The notes under the pieces: generated by a model
The model's database searches: none
Told to the model about the DNA's origin: nothing
What the model saw: the letters and a program-made list of their open reading frames with translations, nothing else
Source of the DNA: Phoronis ovalis
Taxonomy: Eukaryota; Phoronida; Phoronidae
DNA: 12,432 bases
Assembly: GCA_028565635.1 (NCBI GenBank)
Contig: JAOXYB010045193.1
Span: 1 to 12,432, forward strand
Direction: 5' to 3'
Translations under genes and position numbers: made by a program
Shown: positions 5,740 to 12,432 of the stretch, one piece after another
How the letters are laid out: each line of letters starts with the position of its first letter
How positions within the stretch are numbered: position 1 is the first letter of the stretch

Positions 5740-8700
5740 CTAAAAGAGCATAAAGAATGCATAAATATAACACGGTAAGACAAAAATCTTGTAGAAAATC
5801 AAAATAACCAATTTTGGTGACTAGTTGACAAACATTACCGACAGCTAACAGTTATATCGCTTTTAAATTGACAAAGCACAACTGAGAAAGCGTTGTATCA
5901 AACTTAAATAAAACAACAGTGTTGAGAGTGAAAATTGGAATTCATTGGCTGCTTCAATGAAAGTATGGTTAACACACTTACCTGATTATACTCCAAGCAA
6001 TTCTTCATAATTTCACACAAAATTACAACTCCTGTTCTACCTACTCCAGCTGAACAGTGTACAATTATAGGAGTCTTGAATTCATCCCCAAGACCTTCGT
6101 GAGCATGTCTCTGAACAGATTCAATCTCATCAAGAAAAGCTGCAATGTTTGAAATGCAAGATAAGCAACAGCCTGTTTACACACAAGCACAAAACAAACC
6201 CTTCGGAAAACAGAATTTTAAAAATTTTATTTTTGTAAGGAACAACATTCCACACCTCAATAAACTGTTGCTTGGTGGAGCCACCATCGTGATTTTCTTT
6301 AAATCTAAGAGTATGGACTTGTAACATATGTGCATAAATAGTGCCCTGGGAGCAGAAAGCAGAATCAAGGTGTCATCATTTTGGTAAGTGGACATCTTGT
6401 AACCATGGTATGCATGGCACTGTATATGCCTTGATATTTGACAGAGACATGTTGTTCTCTAATAGTGAATGTAGATTCAAACAGGGTGTAGGTGCTCTTT
6501 TTCAACATGGTTGCTTCCAGGAGAGGTTATTTGTAATTTACGTGGCTTAATTTTATTGTAATTTTAGCCTGTGAATCATCTGATAGTAATCTTCAAATTA
6601 TAGACTAGATAGAAAGCATCACAGAGTGCACATATTTGGCTAAAATATACAACTGGACGTAAACTAATACCAGCATTGTGTCACATGGGCACGCAGAGAA
6701 CTGTATCACTGTTCATTTAAAATATGCCTACTAGCTGGGAACATTTGGGTTCGCGTGGTGATCATGATGTTGGCTCCATCATGTGTGTGAAAATAGTCTA
6801 TTAAAGACACACTACACTAACAAACAGCTGATTAGACATTCAAATGAAGCTACAAACTTCTTTTGAAAGCACAATAAACAGCATAAATACATAGACAACT
6901 TACAGAGAAAACCATAAACATCCTCTGGGCAGCCATGCTCAGGCCAGTCTGTGTACTGCAGATGCCAGATAGTTCTTTCCTGTTTGGACGGTTTGTGAAT
7001 CAGAACTAAGGTATTCGTGACATAACATAAAGAACTATTACTGAAGCGTAGCACAACCTGAAACTGTAAAACCTAAAACTGTTAGTCTGGATTCTACAAC
7101 ATTTTGGAAATCCATAACAAGCAATTCCGATATTTAGAGGGGCTTTCTGATAATTATTTTGCAATCACTTACATTCAGTTCCAGCTCAGGATTTCGTAAC
7201 TGGTCTTGCAAATTTTGAGATCAGAAAGAAATACAGATTAAAAGCAATTCTGTCAAGTATGGAACACACCACAAAAACATAGTCACACATGTACATGTAA
7301 ATCTGAATTCTTTGAAATAAAACAATTAATTCTTAACACAACTTACATCCCCAAACGTTAATTTGTTTTTCAAGCCAGGCTTCTGTGGCCAGTATGGAGG
7401 ACATTTTTTCTTATCTAAATCCATCACCATAGCGATGACTAATGCATTGTGATCCCATATCATTTGCCAGAAGTCTGCTGCTGTGTTTGACATAGGAGCC
7501 TGTGTTGCTATATACCAAAGTTCTCTTGGACCAACAGATAGCTACAACAAATAATATTTACCAATTTCAGTCATTTTTGAACACGGACATTCTTAATCAC
7601 CACTTCTAGTTTGCCGTAATACAAGCAACCGTAAAAAAATATTTATTTGCTACTAAACAAACCTTCAAACTGAACGATTTACAAATTTTTTAAAAGGACT
7701 TGATGTTTCTCAAAGAAGTCATTCTGTTGTAGCTTTTAATATGCATGCTTCAAAAATTCAAATTAATAACATTTACTAACCGTAACATGTGATGCATTGA
7801 TGTAACCTGTTTTATTTCTCTTCTTGTGTGGAACAAGCTGAACTCTATTGTCTTCGTATGGCAAGACATCTTGGAAGCGATTTCTTTCTTCATTTTCTGC
7901 TAGTAATGCAGTAATACACTTACACTGCTGCGGCTTGCGTGGAATTTGCTGATACTCGTGAAAAACTTGACCTTCTTCCAGTTTGCTTTCGAGTAGTCCA
8001 CGCTAAAATGTGAAACAAACACTAAAGCGCCTTTGTTTTGTAACTAATGATGTTCACCACACAAGCCATGCCTTAGTTATGTGAGTTGCTTCCTATTAAC
8101 CACTCCATTAAAAATCTATCTCAGGAACATGAAAATAATTATAATGATGTGGTTACCAAACATATAATGACTAAAATATGATGTCGTAAAAACATGCAAC
8201 ATACTCTGTCATCTTTTGGGGCCCTTGATTCGTCATTCTGCTGCATCATGATGCTTGTACGAGATATTACTAAGCCATTCATTGCCGCTAATCTCAATGG
8301 TCCAGGCTTACGTAGCTTCACTGCTGCAACCTGTAAATATAAATAAAGAAATGAATGTGAAATAACTCTGTGTAATGATTAATAATGTTTATGGGTAAAT
8401 TTTTTTATTTTGTAATGGCATAGTACTAGAATTAACTGTCATCAGTACCAGTTTCAGAGACCCTTACAGTTAAAAACTTAGCTATGTGAAACAGCCGCTG
8501 TAATATGGCAACTTATGTTATAGAATGACTAACACCAGTAGTCAACATGCAGTGTACAGCTGCATTATGCTTGTAGTTATCACAATTATCACACTTCAAC
8601 AACAGATTCAAAACAAGAGAGATAATGTATTAACAAGAAATAAAATATTACCTCATCAGCCTCAGACAAACTTTTCTCTGGGCTACTTTGATCACGAGAA

Positions 8701-11354
8701 TTTTGTTCTCCTGTACTACTTATACTCGTCTCCTCAGGTTTAACTATCTCTTGTGGCTCTTCCTTCATGCTATCATTGGGTGTCTCCAATACAGTTGGAT
8801 GTTCATTGATAGTTTCATGTTTATTTGATTCATTTCCTATCAACTTCATGGAATCCTCTGTACTTATTTCACCAGGATCTGTTAGCGTGACCTCTTCTGA
8901 TACAACTGCCCTAGTTTCTGGTGAACAATCCTTAGATAGCTTATCACTGTTATTATGTTCAATAACCTTATCAGTACTTAATATCTGCATTCGTTTCAGT
9001 GGAACAGGACTACCTGCTTCTGAATGGTAAACTGCCGATTTCACAGATTCTTGTGAAGCCGTCATTAAAACAACAGAACGGACAGACTCTTGTGAAGCTG
9101 TCAGTTGTACTGCAGCAGGAGTCACGACTGTTTGAGGAAGGGAAGCAATTGATGGTGTACTGGTTGTTGCAGTGCCATTGTAAGATACGTGAGTATCTGA
9201 CAAAGACCTGTCTCTTGAATCTACCAGGTTCTCCTGCCATTGTCCTTTCTGTATAGCACCAGGATTTTCATCAATATTCACAGATTGACTACTATAATAC
9301 AATGGTACAGGGTTTCCGTAACCTATACCGCTAGCCAAATAGTTTCGAATCATTTCAGCCTCAACGGAATTTGGATTTATCTCATCTTGTACATTAGGAG
9401 TTAACTCCCCTTCCTCATCAGTATCTTTCGCATGAAATGTGGCATCGGATTGTTCACTTGACAAATCATCATCCACTTCACCTATATTTTCAGCAGTTCT
9501 GAGATTATTAAAGTCTTCAGATAAGTTTTCAACACTTCGGTACACTGTTTGACTAATTTCCACAGCCCCACCAATGTTTTTCCTTGAAATTAAATCAGGA
9601 CTATTACTTAATTGTCTGTTATGTTGTGTTGTCTGGGAAGCAAGATCAGGCGTACTACTACTTGCCCTAGGATACGGAGGGGGTGGTTTATAGTGATTCA
9701 TCAAAACCTCCGATATCGTATTTTCTGAATTGTAATGAGTGACTAAATGTTCAGAGTGTAAATCTGGTGAACTATATGTGGGATGAATGATCAAGCTGCT
9801 AGATCTGTCCACTGGTCTACTAGGCACATAATTAATATGGTTTTCATAAGTATTATCTCCCCCTGCTCCACTACTGCCCCCACTATCAGAGTTCCTCATA
9901 TGAAGAAACTGATTCAGATTTGCATATAAAGGTTCCGAGTCTATCTTATTATGTTCCTGTTCGCTGCAGACTTGACTTTGATTTGAATTTAACACAAGAT
10001 GAGCATTTAGTTTTTGTGGAGGGGGCATATTTTGTTGAGACATACTTTGCTGAGCTATGCCTTGCTGCTGGGTTAATCTCTGTTCCATAACTGCGTGATA
10101 ATCAGGAGACGGACGGTACGCTGGCAAGGCCGCCATTCGTTGTTCATAACTAGCTGAAGGACTATGGGAGATGACCATCTGGTCCATGCTGTACGTGCTT
10201 CCAACGACATCCTCTCCAACTGGATAGTGCATTCCAACAGGATCTGTATTTTGATAATAGCCTGATTCTTGTACATAATATGTATCTGTACCATGGATAT
10301 CATGTGACTGTTCCTCTTGTAATTCTGTGGATGGATGCTCAGACTAAAAAAGAATTGATTATTGCAAGAACCACTATCACATTTCAGTTATGTGCTGCAC
10401 ATCTACTATATCAAGTGGAATTCAGGATGCCAAATTTAAGAAATTTCAATTAAAAATAGAACTAAAACATGCATGGTGCATTAGGCATTAATATTAAGAA
10501 ATTTTATTTTAAATTTGTTGATACGGATATAGCAGGAATTAACAAATGCTCTACTACTCACTAGTTCAGATGTATCTCGCTGGATTTGTGCAGACTGTTG
10601 AATATCACTGTAAAAAACAAACAACAACCTTAACATATCAAATCAAAATAAAAACATTCTCTGAATATTATATCAAAGCCATATATTGAATATGACCTTT
10701 CATACTGTCATCAAAGCTATAAGTACTAGCCATGTTACATCAACACTTCTTAAACACAGAAAGACTAGATTGGCTGATAACAGATTAAAATACTCACGGT
10801 ATGGCCCCTGTACTACCATCTAACACTGGTTCAACACTGCAAAGAAAAAAATACCATGCAGTTATCAGGCAGAGTTAACAGGTATTAAGGACTGATGCTA
10901 AAAAGTTTAATTTATAAATGATAGACTCAAAAGACCCTACAGAGATCGGTATGTCAAGAGAAGTGTATTAATTCATTACTGTTTAGTATGGTAACATACC
11001 TAAAGCGTGTTCAAAACACATTGTGGGTTCTCTTGATAAATTCTCTATGAAAACTGGAGATACTGTATGTGTGGCACTGAAAACAATCTGCAACATCTTT
11101 CAATTTGATTTTTGAGGTGGAAACTGATACATCAAGTATTTCCAGTGAACATAGCAAAAAATATTCCAATAATGGCAACATTTTGGTGCATTTAAAAGAC
11201 ACAGCTGTTTTATAAAATAGATATGGCACATGTATGATACTGAATGCTTTAAAGAATCTAACAGAACATACCTTTCCTCATGTGGTATATTGAGGGTGAA
11301 TTTTCTTTGTTCATCAAATTGCCTCCATACATATTTTGCCATTTCAGGGTCTTC
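5611..11354 (-). CDS. PTPN14: FERM-PTP non-receptor tyrosine phosphatase of the PTPN14/PTPN21 (Pez) family, 5' end outside window
   Basis: A cytosolic/junctional phosphatase whose family has an N-terminal FERM domain, a long linker and a C-terminal PTP domain; vertebrate PTPN14 restrains YAP through PPxY-WW contacts. Coding exons in transcript order are 11354-11272, 10836-10798, 10607-10562, 10343-8652, 8330-8205, 8002-7781, 7541-7347, 7063-6904, 6139-5982 and 5739-5611. They total 2850 bases, 949 residues plus stop, all phases consistent. Visible in order are the last helix of FERM-C ([10 protein letters not shown]), the linker motifs YRPSPDY, PPPPYPR and repeated S/T-PDL, the family block [11 protein letters not shown], the phosphotyrosine-loop [23 protein letters not shown]-loop [10 protein letters not shown], the Q-loop region [10 protein letters not shown], and the C-terminus NSRLI. 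Vertebrate PTPN14 and PTPN21 both end in SRLI. The invertebrate gene is probably the single ancestor-type copy, so the symbol could equally be PTPN21. About 300 FERM residues are missing to the right. Confidence 0.93.
5982..6139 (-). CDS. PTPN14: Phosphatase exon: catalytic P-loop [10 protein letters not shown]
   Basis: It encodes [14 protein letters not shown] (the S split with the previous exon), then [20 protein letters not shown] and [11 protein letters not shown]. The nucleophilic cysteine codon is at 6056-6054 and the phosphate-binding arginine follows in GRTG. All P-loop residues needed for catalysis are intact. Acceptor ATTGCAG, donor GTAAGT. Confidence 0.96.
6140..6903 (-). other. 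Phosphatase intron, 764 bases
   Basis: It separates the WPE-loop exon from the P-loop exon. Open frames on both strands here have no recognisable similarity and are interrupted. A small hairpin CATGATG-TTGGCTC-CATCATG lies near 6763-6783. I see no other structure. Confidence 0.6.
6904..7063 (-). CDS. PTPN14: Phosphatase exon: WPE loop
   Basis: It encodes [20 protein letters not shown], then [20 protein letters not shown] and EDVYGFL. The glutamate of WPE (codon 6940-6938) stands where most PTPs have the general-acid aspartate. The acceptor is TTTTACAG; a second AG six bases on (TTTCAG) would drop FQ in frame. Joined directly to the previous exon it gives FGDFQVVLRF, aligning without gaps to human YGRFKITTRF. 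Confidence 0.94.
7173..7199 (-). other. Candidate 27-base optional microexon (LRNPELELN)
   Basis: A stretch between AG (7201-7200) and a perfect GTAAGT donor (7172-7167) would encode nine residues in phase 0 at both ends and join cleanly to the flanking phosphatase exons. Vertebrate PTPN14/21 have no residues at this point, so it is either an alternative insert or a chance splice-site pair. The polypyrimidine tract is only moderate. Confidence 0.3.
7347..7541 (-). CDS. PTPN14: Phosphatase exon: IATQAP and DFWQMIW core motifs
   Basis: It encodes [20 protein letters not shown], then [20 protein letters not shown] and [13 protein letters not shown], ending LTFGD. These are conserved PTP motifs 3-6 (YIATQxP, DFWxMxW, VIxMV, K/RCxxYWP). 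Exactly 65 codons, phase 0 at both ends; acceptor TTTGTTGTAG, donor GTAAGT. Confidence 0.95.
7781..8002 (-). CDS. PTPN14: Phosphatase exon: start of the PTP domain, phosphotyrosine loop
   Basis: It encodes [20 protein letters not shown], then [20 protein letters not shown] and [12 protein letters not shown]. [16 protein letters not shown] is the phosphotyrosine-recognition loop. The usual KNRY is RNRF here, which is also a PTPN21-family feature. [10 protein letters not shown] is motif 2. Exactly 74 codons; donor GTTAGT, acceptor CTAAAATGTG side AG at 8004-8003. Confidence 0.95.
8205..8330 (-). CDS. PTPN14: Phosphatase exon: conserved [11 protein letters not shown] block before the PTP domain
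   Basis: It encodes [20 protein letters not shown], then [20 protein letters not shown] and DR. The GPLkLAAlNGLslsR block is diagnostic of PTPN14/PTPN21 and links linker to catalytic domain. Exactly 42 codons, phase 0 at both ends; acceptor TTACAG, donor GTATGT. Confidence 0.94.
8331..8651 (-). other. Phosphatase intron, 321 bases
   Basis: It is AT-rich and lies between the large linker exon and the [11 protein letters not shown] exon. I see nothing in it beyond the splice sites. Confidence 0.6.
8652..10343 (-). CDS. PTPN14: Phosphatase large linker exon (564 codons)
   Basis: A single 1692-base exon, phase 0 at both ends, starting [15 protein letters not shown] after TTTTTTTAG and ending SLSEADE before GTAATA. 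It encodes the low-complexity, S/T/Q/N-rich linker. Recognisable family motifs are [23 protein letters not shown] (human PSYRPTPDYETVM), [16 protein letters not shown] with a PPxY site at 9683-9672, [15 protein letters not shown] and SLSDTHVSY. In vertebrates the PPxY and SPDL/TPDL segments mediate WW-domain and regulatory contacts. Acidic stretches (DTDEEGEL) occur mid-exon. A 13-residue tandem duplication lies at 9101-9024. ATG 10232 is internal to the exon and is not the true start. In-frame coding continues upstream to 10343. Confidence 0.94.
9024..9101 (-). repeat. Tandem 39-base duplication in the linker exon
   Basis: Two adjacent units, 9101-9063 and 9062-9024, encode [13 protein letters not shown] and [13 protein letters not shown]. 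The first half of each unit is nearly identical at DNA level and the second half has diverged, so the duplication is not recent. Confidence 0.85.
10562..10607 (-). CDS. PTPN14: Phosphatase small linker exon [15 protein letters not shown]
   Basis: 46 bases between acceptor TTTTTTACAG and donor GTGAGT. One base completes a split proline codon from the exon at 10798, then [15 protein letters not shown] runs in phase 0 into SEHPST. No homology is recognisable, but splice sites and phase agree with both neighbours. Confidence 0.75.
10798..10836 (-). CDS. PTPN14: Phosphatase small linker exon [12 protein letters not shown]
   Basis: A 39-base exon between acceptor TTTTTTTCTTTGCAG and donor GTGAGT. 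It encodes [12 protein letters not shown] with split codons at both ends that match the FERM-C exon (AG+T gives S) and the next exon (CC+T gives P). The strong acceptor and phase agreement support it; the sequence is not family-conserved. Confidence 0.75.
11272..11354 (-). CDS. PTPN14: Phosphatase exon: last helix of the FERM domain
   Basis: It encodes [20 protein letters not shown] and LNIPHEE. The pattern xxxxxAKYxWRxxxxxxKF corresponds to the C-terminal helix of the FERM C (PH-like) lobe. Human PTPN14 has ENAKYISRLFATRHKFYK. Acceptor ATTATAG, donor GTATGT. Earlier FERM exons are beyond the right edge or unrecognised in 11355-12432. Confidence 0.85.
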
Positions 11355-12432
11355 CTATAATTGCCACAAGATAATAGAATATCAATTTAGTTTAAATTAT
11401 ACTCTTATGTTAACTAGGGTCTCCACACAATCTATGACATAGACAGTATGTCAGAAATTGCATTTAGTGGTCTATGTTGTTTCGTACATCATTAGAATCT
11501 TTACAAGACACTATGGAGTTGATGGACACAGTATTTCAACAGCAGTATGTGTTGATGAGTCTAAACAGCTCCCTTTCAAATTACATACTTACTGAAACCT
11601 TGTTTGCCAGAGGATTATTGTGAGAAAAAGTGAGATTGGGTACATTCAATGCATTGGAAAAAAAAATCGTAAAATCATTTTATTTATTTGGTAAAAAAAT
11701 GTTATCTGCATTTTTACTGAATTTTGCAACAGAATAATTACAGTTTTGTGCTTAAAGTATATTATTTTACATTTTGTTAATTTTAAATAGCCCACATATC
11801 CCCCTAGTTGTAAAACAGCATCCTATTTAAAACTTACATTAACGCTAAGCAGGACTCTCGTCACCATTTAAATAAAAATTCATGAAAATTCCGCATTACA
11901 TTGTTTTCATATAAAATTAATGTTTTCTGAAACTTTAACAATCATGCTATGTTATGGTGGCATTTTTAGACTTGTGTATGCAACACACACAATTTAATTA
12001 ATTTTTTATGGCATCTCATAAAAATCATAAGGTACATCCTACAGCAAAATGCTGTGTATCTAAATTGGAGCTAACTACGTTTTTAAGAAGTAAACAATAC
12101 TTCCATCATTTGTTTTGACCGAATTCGGTAAATACTGTGAATAATCTTTGAATTATTAATTAATGTTTAAAAAAAGGTAAATTTTTTATTTCCTAAAAAC
12201 ACTAAATTGATTATATAATCAAAATCCCTGGTGCAATTTAAAAATGGTCAAAAAACAAATTATGGGAGTATTGATTAGTTATTAAAAATATAGTTAGTAC
12301 GACTTTTTATCTACTGAGTTTTCCTCTAGGATGTACCTAAGGATGTTTATAGGGCGTAATTAAACGCTAATTAAATTTCATACATTTTACACAATAGTTT
12401 GAAAATACCATTATGACATAGCTTGAATGTTA
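11355..12432 (-). other. Phosphatase intron (open to the right edge) holding a long inverted repeat
   Basis: No further FERM exon is recognisable in these 1078 bases on either strand. The region to 11935 is AT-rich with short open frames only. From 11936 to the edge it is a large imperfect palindrome, annotated separately. Confidence 0.6.
11936..12432. repeat. Long imperfect inverted repeat / foldback element, truncated by the window edge
   Basis: The left arm 11936-12120 pairs with the right arm 12246-12432 around a centre of about 125 bases (12121-12245). The arms hold register for over 175 positions with a single 2-base indel, at about 70% identity by hand count. The best blocks are AGGTACATCCTA at 12030-12041 against TAGGATGTACCT at 12327-12338, TAACATAGC-type ends near 11944 and 12415, TAATTAAATT near 12000 and 12371, and CTAACTA at 12071 against TAGTTAG at 12291. 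Many mismatches are transitions. No protein is encoded. It fits a MITE/foldback-type element or an ancient inverted duplication in an intron. Right arm pairing runs to the last base, so the true arms are longer. Confidence 0.75.

Noticed and set aside
6341-6550. + strand 69-residue open frame.
   Set aside because: It lies inside a phosphatase intron, and has no recognisable motif or splice support.
8767-9256. Open frames of 76-87 codons on both strands within the phosphatase linker exon.
   Set aside because: They are shadows of the long conserved - strand coding exon in other frames.
11593-11640. A - strand stretch reading PNLTFSHNNPLANKVS before a GTAAGT donor, as a possible FERM-C exon.
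   Set aside because: The donor is good and NLTFSHN resembles a FERM-C strand, but no AG acceptor lies upstream before an in-frame stop.
11838-11867. A - strand ten-codon stretch MVTRVLLSVN before a perfect GTAAGT donor.
   Set aside because: It resembles a beta strand, but no acceptor gives a sensible exon in the right frame and family similarity is not convincing.
12118-12129. Perfect 12-base palindrome ACCGAATTCGGT.
   Set aside because: It is short, sits at the edge of the centre of the larger inverted repeat, and is not paired with the other arm; no independent function is supported.

Overview
This is animal nuclear DNA: AT-rich (roughly one third G+C by eye), with two intron-containing genes whose splice sites follow the GT-AG rule, interspersed repeats, and protein sequences that match metazoan families. 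Exon/intron style, AT-richness and transposon remnants suggest a non-vertebrate animal, perhaps a marine lophotrochozoan or a deuterostome invertebrate. I cannot fix the phylum from the sequence alone.

Layout. Positions 1-410 look like the right end of a DNA transposon. It carries the last exon (1-312, + strand) of a basic coiled-coil protein and ends in a GTACGAACCCTG-type terminus. A probable 3' end of a retroelement on the - strand follows, with an ATTG-repeat tail near 512. From 858 to 4819 on the + strand, eight exons encode nearly all of mitochondrial ribosomal protein S5 (MRPS5). The extreme N-terminus (start codon and most of the targeting presequence) is not resolved. One MRPS5 intron holds a GC-rich repeat insertion (about 1541-1850).

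From 11354 down to 5611 on the - strand, ten exons (possibly eleven) encode the end of the FERM domain, the whole central linker and the complete phosphatase domain of a PTPN14/PTPN21 (Drosophila Pez) type non-receptor tyrosine phosphatase. The first part of the FERM domain lies beyond the right edge of the window. The two genes are tail to tail, with 791 bases between stop codons, and their candidate poly(A) signals cross, so the transcripts may overlap. They have no shared biochemical role that I can see: one is a mitoribosome subunit, the other a junction/Hippo-linked phosphatase.

The last 500 bases of the window (11936-12432) are one large imperfect palindrome. Its arms are about 185 bases at roughly 70% identity, with a 125-base centre, and the right arm is cut by the window edge. 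This is the most striking structure not explained by the genes. Other points are an MRPS5 exon that begins with a perfect GTAAGT donor (recursive-splicing geometry), a candidate 27-base in-frame microexon inside the phosphatase domain, a WPE instead of WPD loop, and a 13-residue tandem duplication in the phosphatase linker. No prokaryotic-type system, CRISPR array, tRNA or rRNA was found.
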